From Limnoglobus sp043757025 (GTDB lineage: Bacteria > Planctomycetota > Planctomycetia > Gemmatales > Gemmataceae), in the NCBI GenBank assembly GCA_043757025.1, contig JAYVQG010000174.1:1-7379 (forward strand): a stretch of 7,379 nt of DNA, in the 5' to 3' direction. Both the position numbers and the translations under genes were made by a program. How positions within the stretch are numbered: position 1 is the first letter of the stretch; each line of letters begins with the position of its first letter. The notes under the pieces were generated by a model. The model did not search any database and was not told the DNA's origin. It was given only the letters and a program-made list of their open reading frames with translations. Positions 1 through 6,605 of this stretch are shown here, piece by piece.

Positions 1-3000
1 CCTCGGGGTTGGTGCCCGATTTCAGATTCTCATCCAGCAGCGCGAGCGCACTCGGAAGCTGACTGTAACCGTCGGGCCGCTGGACTTTGTTCGCGGCCAG
101 CGTTCGGCGTGCCCAGCGTCGTTGCACGTCCGGTGCATTCGTTTTTAGTAGCCGTTCGCACTGGGCATCGGCAGCGGGAAGTTGCGATGTTCGCAGGTAA
201 AGTTCCGCTAACGCACGGATCAGGATCGGCTCTTCCGCGTGCGCTTTCAAGCCATCGAGGTAGATGCGTTCGGCCGCCACATTCTCGCCGAGGATTTCTT
301 GCGCACGGCCCAAGACCGCAGGCAGATCGGCGCGATTTGGGAACGAGGCCACCGCCGCCGTCAATGCCGTTTCCGCTTTCTGGTAAGTCGCTTTCGCACC
401 AGCCATATCGCCGACGCTCGCCTGTGCTGCGATCGACCCGATCCAGTTATCCGGCGATGTGGGGGCTAGTTTCGTCGCCTTCTCGAACGCGAGAATCGCC
501 TCGGCGCGCTTGCCGTTCATTTGCAGCCAGTTCGCGCGGAAGAGTTGCTCGCGCGGGTTGTCCGAGTTTTCGAGTTTCTGAATCATCGCGAGCGTCGCAT
601 CCGAGTTGCGCGTACCCGTTGCTGCGTCGATGATCGCGAGTTGTTGTCGCAAGTCGTCGGGGAGGCCGGCCGTTTGGCTACGCCCTTCGAGTAACCGCCG
701 CGCTTCCTCCATGCGCCCGCTCGAAACGAGTCCGAGAACGAGGCGTCGGTAGACCAACTCGCTACGGTCGCCGAGGTCGTAGGCTTTGCGAAAATGCACG
801 AGCGCCTTCGCCGGTTCGCCAACCATATCGGCGAGGCTACCGAGTACCGAATGCGGCCGCGACCACGTTTCGCGAAGCGCGATGATGTTCTCGAGTTTCG
901 GCCGCAACGCCACAATTTTCGCTTTGTCGCTCGGTTTGGTGTTGCTCAATTCGACGAGAACCTGACCGAACAGGAAGTTCGGTCCGTCCTCGCCTTCGAG
1001 GGCCTTCACTTCGCCGAGAACCTTTACCGCATCTTCGCTGCGATTCTCTTCGAGGTAAATTTGAACGAGCGACATCCGCGAAGCGAGATCGTACGGTTTC
1101 TCCGCCGTGGCCTTTTGGAATAGAGCCGCCGCTTCCGTTCGCTTGCCCAGAAATTGATAGAGCAAGTCGCCGAGGCCGGTGTATAGCGAGTAACGATCCT
1201 CGACGGAAAACGCATCGGCCTTCTCCCCGATCGCGACAATCGCAGCCGCATCGGGTGGCGACTTTCGCAGAATGTACGTCGAGCGTGCCAGTCGAATCGC
1301 CACTTTGTCGCCGAGCGCCTTCTCGGCGGTGTCGAGCACATCGAGGCCGGCCTTTGGGTCCGATTGCGCGAGGATCGCCGCAATCGCGATTCGCGGCGAC
1401 GCTTCATCGGGTGCCCGCTTGACGAGATCGCGGTAAAACGCGATGGCCTCTTCGGGTTTGTCCTGCATGAGCAGCGCCTGCCCGCGTAGGAGTTCGACGC
1501 CGATCGTGTGCGGGGGTTTGCCGATGGCCGCATCGAAGGCGGTCCATTTGCGGATGCTCGGCAACTTCACCGCCTGTTCTTGAAACAGCAAGTTTAACAG
1601 TGCAAACCGCGCGGCCGGGATCGTCTCCGCGTACCGTTGCAAGATCGGCACCGCTTGTGCGCCGCGACCGAGTTTGATGAATGCGTTCGCCATCCCGATT
1701 TGAGCGAGTATCGATTCCGGATCGACTTGCGACGAGCGATGATAGGCCTCGTACATTCGTTCGGGGTTGCTGGCATAGGCGTAGCATTCGCCGAGCGACA
1801 GTTGTGCCTTGGCGTAGAGTTTCGCCCATTTTTCAAACGCGGGAAGTGCCGCCTTGAGCCGGGGAATGGCTTCGGGCCATTTGCCTTCGGCGAGGAAAAT
1901 CCGTCCGTTGAGGTAATCGAAAGTCGGGCGGAAGACTTCGCGTTTGGAGAACCGTCGCGTCGTTTCCGCACGTGCCGTGAAGAGGTCTTTCCGGTCGATC
2001 AACCGATCGACGAGTTCCACGGCAAACAGGTCGTTCTCTGCAGTCAATTTGACCGCAGCTTTGAGTTGTTCGTCGGCTTCGGCGACTCGGTTGAGGCGAA
2101 TCAGCACTTCCGAGTACACCGAGCGCAACCGCGTGTTGTTCGGATTGACTTGCACCGCCTTCCCGAGGATCGAACGCGCATCGGCGAGACGGTTGTCCGC
2201 CGCATACACTTCCGTCAGCAGGAGCACGAATTCCGGGTACTTCTCCGGGTCGCGAACCGACGTGGTCGCATTGCGAATCTCTTCGCGAGCTTGTGCCGTT
2301 TCGCCTTTGGCAAATAGGTACTTCGCGCGAGTGATGCGTGCGGTAATGTCGTCCGATTTATCGCGGGCCAACTGATCGATCACGCCGTCGGCTTCCTCGA
2401 ACGCTTCCTTCGTTTTGATCTCCGTGCGAAGCAGCATCGCCAGTTTGAGGTACGCCTCACTCGGCCCTTTCCCCGTTTTGACGATCCGCTGAAGCTTTTC
2501 CATCCCCTCGGTCAGCTTGCCCATTCGCAGTTCGCACGTGGCCAATAGGTCGAGCATCTCGACGTCGTTCGGCTGACCTTTGAGGGGATCGACCATTTGC
2601 GTGAGGTGCAGCTTCGCACCGGCGAAGTAGTTGTAATCCATGTAAATCTTGATGAGCTTCCGTCGCTCCTCGCTCCGCGTCGGTGCAATATTCAGCAAGC
2701 GTTCGTAGCAGTCGATCAGTTCGCGTTTCGATTTCGGGTTCACCTGGCTATCTTCGTCGAGCACTTGCGCGTACTCGGCCATCACGAGCGTATCGCGCGG
2801 GCGGAAGTTCAAGTACTTCATGTACAGCGCAAGTGCTTCCGCACGGTTGCCGTTCTCGATGGCTTTCTTGGCCGAATCGAGCATCGTGCTCGCGTTACGA
2901 TTGACCTGGTAGCGATTCGCGAAGTAGAAGAGGCCCACAACGACCGCAATGGCAACGAACAAAATCGCCACGCGCTTCGCATTCATTCGGCGATAGACAA

Positions 3001-3016
3001 TTCGACGACGTGACAC
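1..3016 (-). CDS. Large membrane-anchored tetratricopeptide (TPR) repeat protein, C-terminus cut by window edge
   Basis: The minus frame is open from GTG at 3016 to the left edge, about 1005 codons, with no stop. Starting at GTG gives VSRRRIVYRRMNAKR, then a hydrophobic stretch at residues 16-32 (VAILFVAIAVVVGLFYF), so this is a signal anchor with an Arg/Lys-rich cytoplasmic tip and the rest outside the inner membrane. The remainder is helical with many TPR-like units, for example around residues 44-75, 76-112, 502-538 (ALLMQDKPEEAIAFYRDLV), about 640-670 and about 925-960 (ELYLRTSQLPAADAQCERLL). TPR arrays are protein-binding scaffolds; no catalytic domain is visible. GAGG lies 8 nt before the GTG. 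ATG at 2986 (MNAKRVAILF) is an alternative start and keeps the anchor. The gene is divergent from the glycosyltransferase. The TPR class is clear; the partner and role are unknown. Confidence 0.88.
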   Translation of the reverse strand, partial: MSRRRIVYRRMNAKRVAILFVAIAVVVGLFYFANRYQVNRNASTMLDSAKKAIENGNRAEALALYMKYLNFRPRDTLVMAEYAQVLDEDSQVNPKSKRELIDCYERLLNIAPTRSEERRKLIKIYMDYNYFAGAKLHLTQMVDPLKGQPNDVEMLDLLATCELRMGKLTEGMEKLQRIVKTGKGPSEAYLKLAMLLRTEIKTKEAFEEADGVIDQLARDKSDDITARITRAKYLFAKGETAQAREEIRNATTSVRDPEKYPEFVLLLTEVYAADNRLADARSILGKAVQVNPNNTRLRSVYSEVLIRLNRVAEADEQLKAAVKLTAENDLFAVELVDRLIDRKDLFTARAETTRRFSKREVFRPTFDYLNGRIFLAEGKWPEAIPRLKAALPAFEKWAKLYAKAQLSLGECYAYASNPERMYEAYHRSSQVDPESILAQIGMANAFIKLGRGAQAVPILQRYAETIPAARFALLNLLFQEQAVKLPSIRKWTAFDAAIGKPPHTIGVELLRGQALLMQDKPEEAIAFYRDLVKRAPDEASPRIAIAAILAQSDPKAGLDVLDTAEKALGDKVAIRLARSTYILRKSPPDAAAIVAIGEKADAFSVEDRYSLYTGLGDLLYQFLGKRTEAAALFQKATAEKPYDLASRMSLVQIYLEENRSEDAVKVLGEVKALEGEDGPNFLFGQVLVELSNTKPSDKAKIVALRPKLENIIALRETWSRPHSVLGSLADMVGEPAKALVHFRKAYDLGDRSELVYRRLVLGLVSSGRMEEARRLLEGRSQTAGLPDDLRQQLAIIDAATGTRNSDATLAMIQKLENSDNPREQLFRANWLQMNGKRAEAILAFEKATKLAPTSPDNWIGSIAAQASVGDMAGAKATYQKAETALTAAVASFPNRADLPAVLGRAQEILGENVAAERIYLDGLKAHAEEPILIRALAELYLRTSQLPAADAQCERLLKTNAPDVQRRWARRTLAANKVQRPDGYSQLPSALALLDENLKSGTNPE

Positions 3017-3120
3017 GCACGATACCTCGGGAGAGTTCAGTTCGCGTGGATCGACTCCACGTGTAACAATTCTATCGAATGTAGCACGCGAGGAACCGGA
3101 CGACGAACAACATCCGGTTT

Positions 3121-3158
3121 GTAGCGGAAGTCGTGAGACTTATGACGCTGCGACTTCC
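3121..3158. repeat. Small palindrome with TGTAGC edge upstream of the glycosyltransferase
   Basis: GTAGC at 3121 is followed by GGAAGTCG, a 17-nt loop, and the exact reverse complement CGACTTCC ending at 3158. A competing smaller hairpin, AAGTC-GTGA-GACTT (3128-3141), nests in the left half, so two folds exclude each other. A related string, GAACTCGTGACTT, follows at about 3166-3178. It resembles the other intergenic palindromes of the window in its TGTAGC edge. A role in expression of the next gene is possible but unproven. Confidence 0.4.
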
Positions 3159-3176
3159 CGCGGGAGAACTCGTGAC

Positions 3177-3205
3177 TTGACATGCCCACACAACGCGATT
3201 ATGTA
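3177..3205 (+). promoter_or_regulatory. Sigma-70-like promoter candidate for the glycosyltransferase
   Basis: A perfect TTGACA (3177-3182) is followed after exactly 17 bp by TATGTA (3200-3205), which is close to the TATGTT -10 box of the lac promoter. Transcription would start near 3211-3213, giving a leader of about 24 nt with GAGGA (3226-3230) before ATG 3236. The ATG at 3182 overlaps the -35 box, which argues against it as the start codon. The -10 has only three consensus matches. Confidence 0.45.
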
Positions 3206-3235
3206 TGTCGAAAACTGCTTCACTTGAGGACGCCG

Positions 3236-4054
3236 ATGATCGCGGCTACCGTCGTCATACCTACGCACGATCATGGGCCGTTGCTGAATTATTCAATCGG
3301 TAGCGTACTCGCTCAAACGGTTCGAGACATCGAAGTCTTCGTCATCGGCGACGGAGTACCCGATGTGACTCGCACACTGATACGACGGATAATGGATGCC
3401 GACGCGCGGATTCGCTTTTGGGATCACCCGAAAGGGCAGCGGCTCGGCGAGGTTTATCGGCACATCGCTTTAGCCGAAGCACGAGGGCGGATCGTCTGCT
3501 ATCTGTCCGACGATGACCTCTGGTTGCCCAACCATATCGAGAATGTCGGCCACTTGCTCGAAAATGCCGATTGGGCGCATTCCCTGCCGGTGTACATTCA
3601 GCCCGAAGGCGGCCTCGGTGGGTGCATCTCGATTGACCATGCCGACCCGCGCGACCGATTGGCGACTTTGGCCGGGGAAAGCCGCGTCTGCTTGAGTTGC
3701 GGCGCTCATACGCTCGAGGCGTATCGGCGGTTGCAGTTCGGCTGGCGGACCACGCCCGTGGGGACGTACACCGATCTCTACATGTGGCAACAATTCTTAT
3801 CCGACCCCGCCAGTCGCGCCATCAGCGGCGCGAGAGCCACGGCACTGAACTTCGCGGGTAGCCACCGCATCGGCTGGACTTTGGAACGTCGCGAAGCCGA
3901 GTTGGCCGTATGGGCACGCCGGATTACCGACCCGGAGTGGCGGGCCGGATTCGTTCAAGACGTCCTTAAAAAGGTCTATTTCAAGATGGTCCAGTACCAC
4001 CTCGAACTGAAAGACGCCTGGTACGAGACGGTTCGCAAACGAGACGCAGCATGA
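3236..4054 (+). CDS. Family 2 (GT-A fold) glycosyltransferase
   Basis: The 272-residue protein starts MIAATVVIPTHDHGP, the classic first beta strand of GT2 enzymes (TVVIPTHD, residues 5-12). It continues with a second strand FVIGDG (35-40), whose Asp39 fits the nucleotide-binding acid, and YLSDDDLW (89-96), whose Asp92-94 form the DxD-type metal and nucleotide-sugar site. It should transfer a sugar from an activated nucleotide donor to an unknown acceptor. No membrane segment is seen, so it is probably cytosolic or membrane-associated, as for enzymes of surface glycan synthesis. I chose ATG 3236 because GAGGA ends 5 nt before it and the domain begins there; the in-frame ATG at 3182 adds 18 residues, lacks a ribosome site and falls in a promoter candidate. 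The C-terminal half is less conserved, so the donor and acceptor cannot be named. The RmlC-like gene downstream fits a glycan role. Confidence 0.87.
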   Translation: MIAATVVIPTHDHGPLLNYSIGSVLAQTVRDIEVFVIGDGVPDVTRTLIRRIMDADARIRFWDHPKGQRLGEVYRHIALAEARGRIVCYLSDDDLWLPNHIENVGHLLENADWAHSLPVYIQPEGGLGGCISIDHADPRDRLATLAGESRVCLSCGAHTLEAYRRLQFGWRTTPVGTYTDLYMWQQFLSDPASRAISGARATALNFAGSHRIGWTLERREAELAVWARRITDPEWRAGFVQDVLKKVYFKMVQYHLELKDAWYETVRKRDAA

Positions 4055-4132
4055 GCGAATCTGCCGTAACGTGAAGTTGCGTTTCAGGGTGTTTTTGCGT
4101 CATCCCGATTCTGATTCTGTGCCTTATTCGGG

Positions 4133-4308
4133 TTTGCCCCGGATGGGGCAACGGATTGTAGCCACGGGTGGAACGATGACTGCCGAAGGCGGTCGGAGTG
4201 GAACCCGTGGAGGAGTTTGCAAATGGAAACGGCTTCGGATGCAGGAGCCTCCACGGGTTCCGCTTCGCTCCACCCGTGGCTACATTCCTACGCCCCTCCG
4301 GGGCATTC
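4133..4308. repeat. Composite palindromic intergenic element (REP/MITE-like)
   Basis: The element is a long imperfect inverted repeat built from smaller hairpins. The core arms GTAGCCACGGGTGGA (4158-4172) and its exact complement (4269-4283) match over 15 bp. Inside them, GGAACCCGTGGAGG (4200-4213) pairs perfectly with 4248-4261. Each half also folds alone, because CCACGGGT pairs with ACCCGTGG on both sides. The outer flanks are related hairpins: TTGCCCC-GGAT-GGGGCAA (4134-4151) and GCCCC-TCC-GGGGC (4292-4304). It has no transposase and no protein-like reading frame. It occupies most of the 4055-4376 gap; nothing else is recognised in 4055-4132. It might act as a bidirectional transcript end or be a non-autonomous mobile repeat. 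Confidence 0.75.
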
Positions 4309-4376
4309 CGATCGTGAAAGCAAGCATTTTACTGGTTAAATGTAAACATGCACAATTTCAGAGACAGGACGTTCAC

Positions 4377-4889
4377 ATGATTCGCGATGTGTCGACGGTT
4401 ACGCCAGATGGAAACCTCCGCCAGTTGCTACCGGCAGGTGTGAGCTTCCATGATAATGTAACCCACGTCGATGAGCGTGGCACCGTCTGCGAGATGTTCG
4501 ACCCGAGGTGGGGGTGGAAACCCGACCCGGTGGTCTTCACCTACTGTTGCACGATCCGCCCTGGCATCACCAAAGGTTGGGGTTTGCATAAGGTGAATGA
4601 GGATCGCTACTTCCTGCTCTTCGGCGAACTCGAAGTCGTTCTCTACGATGCCCGCCCCGACTCGCCGACGCTGGGCCTCGTCTCGCGGATTTTTCTCTCG
4701 GAATATCGCCGACGATTGATGAACATCCCACCGGGAATCTGGCATGCTGACTATAACTTCGGATCGAAAGACGCGGTGCTGATTAACTTCCCCACGCAGC
4801 CTTACAACCATGCCAACCCCGATAAGTATCGACTGCCACTCGACACCGACCAGATCCCCCACAAGTTCGACTCTCCGCGCGGCGGATAA
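4377..4889 (+). CDS. RmlC-like cupin, dTDP-4-dehydrorhamnose 3,5-epimerase family
   Basis: The 170-residue product has the length and layout of RmlC/RfbC enzymes, which epimerise C3 and C5 of dTDP-4-keto-6-deoxyglucose on the way to dTDP-rhamnose. GWGLHK (68-72) matches the RGLHFQ strand with the catalytic His (His71). LFGELEVVLYDARPDSPTLG (81-100) is the following cupin strand with the family's D-R-x-SPT-x-G signature. IPPGIWHADYNF (117-128) carries the second cupin His (His123). The tail NFPTQPYNHANPDKYRLP includes Tyr143, near where RmlC has its catalytic Tyr. The usual Lys after the first His motif looks replaced by Arg77, so the substrate may be another nucleotide sugar. I chose ATG 4377 because AGGA (4366-4369) sits 7 nt upstream; the same frame runs back to 4071 only through the palindromic repeat. 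No rmlA, rmlB or rmlD is in the window, so the exact reaction is uncertain. Confidence 0.8.
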   Translation: MIRDVSTVTPDGNLRQLLPAGVSFHDNVTHVDERGTVCEMFDPRWGWKPDPVVFTYCCTIRPGITKGWGLHKVNEDRYFLLFGELEVVLYDARPDSPTLGLVSRIFLSEYRRRLMNIPPGIWHADYNFGSKDAVLINFPTQPYNHANPDKYRLPLDTDQIPHKFDSPRGG

Positions 4890-4985
4890 TTGAGGCGCGA
4901 TACCAACGACGTTCCTTGAAGCGGTGTTGGACTTCTGTAAAACACCACGAACACTTTCGACCTTTCCCAATAGGATTGTGGAATA
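4890..4985 (+). promoter_or_regulatory. Leader region of the ExbB gene
   Basis: This 96-bp gap separates the epimerase and ExbB genes. A 6-bp stem GGTGTT/AACACC (4923-4928 with 4941-4946, 12-nt loop) is visible, but no U-run follows, so it is not a convincing terminator. AGGA (4972-4975) lies 10 nt before the ExbB ATG and is the likely ribosome site. I found no -35/-10 pair with good spacing, so it remains open whether ExbB has its own promoter or is read through from upstream. Confidence 0.3.
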
Positions 4986-5690
4986 ATGAAGGCGATTAGC
5001 AATTTTCTGTTCAACGAGTGGTATTTCTCTTTTCCGATGGTTTTCATGTCTCTGGTTGCCTTCGCGCTCGTATCGTGGCGCTGGCTGTTAAACATCAATT
5101 GTGGCACCAAGATGGACAAGTTCTTACCGGAGTTTCAGGGTGCCCTGAAACGCAAAGGTACGAAGGGGGCCATCGCGGTTTGCAAACAGGAAAAAGGCTT
5201 GATCCCGAGCGTTCTTTACGTCGCGGGCCTCGAAGCGGCGGAGCAAGGTGTCGCGGCAATGCGACGGAGCATGGCGAGTGCGGTCGAACTCGAAATCCTC
5301 CCGCGGTTGAACTTCCTGCTCGCGCCGATCTTGGCGATCGCGAAAATCTCGACGATGGTCGGATTGCTCGGCACGGTCATCTCGATGATTAAAACCTTCA
5401 CCGACATCGGCGAGGCATCGGCCAAGGGTGGCGGCGGGGCGGGTGTCGCGGCACAGGCCGGTTCGATCGGCTTGGCGCTGTTCGCCACGGCCATGGGCCT
5501 TTTGACCGCGATTCCGCTGGTATTCATGCACGTGATGTTTAAAGATTGGATCAACCGCTTTGAAACCAAAATGAAAGGCTCCGCACAAAAGTTGATCGTG
5601 CTCGTGCAAAACGCCAAGAACGGCAAGCTCGAAGACGAGCCAGAAGAACTCGAACCCGACGAACGCACCGCGAAGAAGTCGCGCCGATAG
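4986..5690 (+). CDS. MotA/TolQ/ExbB family proton channel subunit (ExbB-like)
   Basis: The 234-residue integral inner-membrane protein has three predicted helices: about 14-36, about 108-134 and about 160-184. The family signature is clear. Helix 2 contains TMVGLLGTVISMIKTF (123-138), like the GLLGTVxGMIxxF motif of ExbB/TolQ, and helix 3 reads IGLALFATAMGLLTAIPLVF (161-180). The cytoplasmic loop between helices 1 and 2 (37-107) and the charged C-terminal tail (about 185-234) are as expected. A Gly-rich stretch, AKGGGGAGVAA (146-156), sits between helices 2 and 3. With ExbD-type partners it forms a channel that turns proton flow into mechanical work on a periplasmic protein. Two ExbD genes follow, so this is the stator core of that complex. 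ExbB, TolQ and Agl/MotA-type paralogues cannot be told apart from sequence alone. Confidence 0.9.
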   Translation: MKAISNFLFNEWYFSFPMVFMSLVAFALVSWRWLLNINCGTKMDKFLPEFQGALKRKGTKGAIAVCKQEKGLIPSVLYVAGLEAAEQGVAAMRRSMASAVELEILPRLNFLLAPILAIAKISTMVGLLGTVISMIKTFTDIGEASAKGGGGAGVAAQAGSIGLALFATAMGLLTAIPLVFMHVMFKDWINRFETKMKGSAQKLIVLVQNAKNGKLEDEPEELEPDERTAKKSRR

Positions 5691-5714
5691 ATGCGATCAA
5701 TTTTTCGCCTGTAT

Positions 5715-5820
5715 GTAGCCCTCTCGCTCCGCGAGAGGAAAGCGAGAACGGGTTGAGTAGACCGCAAATACAGTTGGCTGCGATGGTTTTTGCTATCCTC
5801 TCGCGGAGCGAGAGGGCTAC
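5715..5820. repeat. Perfect 25-bp inverted repeat between the ExbB and ExbD genes
   Basis: The arm at 5715-5739 is the exact reverse complement of 5796-5820, with 56 nt between. Each arm is itself a hairpin: CCTCTCGC-TCC-GCGAGAGG on the left and its complement on the right, with 8-bp stems and 3-nt loops. The outer ends are GTAGCC and GGCTAC, matching the edges of the element at 4158-4283. It fills much of the 177-bp gap (5691-5867) that splits an otherwise compact operon. In RNA it could form one long stem or two small ones, which could halt or protect the transcript and so lower ExbD output relative to ExbB. No coding content was seen. Confidence 0.85.
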
Positions 5821-5867
5821 TCAGTTGGTTAGACGTTTCGACGCACAGGGTAATTAAGGCTCCCATC

Positions 5868-6605
5868 ATGGCCGTGCTCGCTTTCGATGTGTGGCTACAT
5901 GCAGCGAACACCGTCTACAAAGGCGTGCCGTTCGGGGCCGTCACCGATTGGGCGCAGCAAGGTCGCCTCGCGGCCGACGACAAAGTCCGCCCGGCCGGAA
6001 CCAACGAAGCCTGGGTCCGTGCGGCCGATCACGACATCATCGGCGACTACCTGTTCGTGAAGTCCACGACGGCACAGCCTGCGATTCCCCTCAAAGCGCA
6101 CGAAGCACTCGAACCGGTCGAGATGGATGTCGGCTGGCGCAAGTCGCGCGACGACGACGACGATGACGTCGACATGATTCCGCTCATCGACATCAGTCTC
6201 GTGTTGCTCATTTTCTTCATGATGACGGCAGCGGTTTCGGCACTGTCGCCCGTGGCGGTGCCGGAGATGAAGAACATCGCCGACCTGAAAACGGGCGGTG
6301 ATGCCTTCACTGTGACGATCGACAAAAATCCTTTAGGCGAAGTGATTTACTCGGTTCGCATTGGGGATCGCGCCCCGGAAAAGATCGATGCCGATCTGCC
6401 GACGTTGGCTGCTGCATTGATCCGTCTCGATGCGAAACTCGCCGAGGTTCTTTCGGCAGGGAACGCGCCGCCCGAGGTGCGAATCGCCTGCCACAAAGAA
6501 CTGCCGAGCGAACGGGTCCACGAACTCTCCAAGGAACTGCAACGGCGGAAAGACGACAAAAAGATCTCGCTGTTCGGTGCGGAAGTCAACGAGAAAAACA
6601 CATGA
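5868..6605 (+). CDS. ExbD/TolR family protein with an N-terminal GYF_2-like domain
   Basis: The 245-residue protein has three parts. Residues 8-52 resemble GYF_2 (DUF4339) domains: W9, then K18-G19-x-P21-F22, G32-R33-L34, V40-R41 and W49. A linker ends in an acidic run, six Asp at 95-100 plus Asp102. Residues 103-123 are the ExbD helix IPLIDISLVLLIFFMM, where Asp108 corresponds to the proton-carrying Asp25 of E. coli ExbD. Residues from about 146 to 237 form the periplasmic ExbD/TolR domain. Family members are about 130-150 residues, so the first 100 are an addition that should lie in the cytoplasm. I chose ATG 5868: AAGG lies 8 nt upstream and the domain starts there. The frame extends back to a TTG at 5790, but only through the inverted repeat. 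The gene ends in ATGA overlap with the next ExbD gene. The ExbD assignment is firm; the GYF_2 match is by pattern only. Confidence 0.88.
   Translation: MAVLAFDVWLHAANTVYKGVPFGAVTDWAQQGRLAADDKVRPAGTNEAWVRAADHDIIGDYLFVKSTTAQPAIPLKAHEALEPVEMDVGWRKSRDDDDDDVDMIPLIDISLVLLIFFMMTAAVSALSPVAVPEMKNIADLKTGGDAFTVTIDKNPLGEVIYSVRIGDRAPEKIDADLPTLAAALIRLDAKLAEVLSAGNAPPEVRIACHKELPSERVHELSKELQRRKDDKKISLFGAEVNEKNT

Larger units (their letters stand above)
3017..3235. promoter_or_regulatory. Divergent intergenic region with short inverted repeats
   Basis: This gap separates the divergent TPR and glycosyltransferase genes, so it should hold promoters for both. Visible symmetric elements are CGTGGA/TCCACG (3045-3050 with 3056-3061), AACCGGA/TCCGGTT (3094-3100 with 3113-3119, 12-nt loop) and GGAAGTCG/CGACTTCC (3126-3133 with 3151-3158). 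For the minus strand, TAGAAT (3074 down to 3069) resembles a -10 box, but I see no convincing -35 at the right distance. The AACCGGA repeat lies just upstream of that -10 and could be an operator; this is speculative. Confidence 0.35.

Noticed and set aside
109..2317. Plus-strand and other minus-strand frames across the TPR gene
   Set aside because: The single minus frame from 3016 is open throughout and gives coherent TPR helices; the others are low-complexity shadows.
3182..3235. Earlier ATG for the glycosyltransferase
   Set aside because: It has no ribosome site and overlaps the TTGACA box; ATG 3236 has GAGGA at good spacing and begins the domain.
4071..4376. Upstream in-frame extension of the epimerase
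   Set aside because: It is translated through the composite palindrome, resembles no protein, and the ribosome site is at 4366-4369 before ATG 4377.
4133..5820. Two repeat elements as ends of a composite transposon carrying the epimerase and ExbB genes
   Set aside because: The cores differ and only the GTAGCC edge is shared; no transposase or target duplication was seen.
5790..5867. TTG start giving a longer first ExbD
   Set aside because: The added residues are encoded by the right arm of the inverted repeat; ATG 5868 begins the recognisable domain.
5124..5911. Long minus-strand open frames opposite the ExbB gene
   Set aside because: They are shadows of GC-rich coding; they are Arg/Ser-rich without domains, while the plus frame is a clear ExbB.
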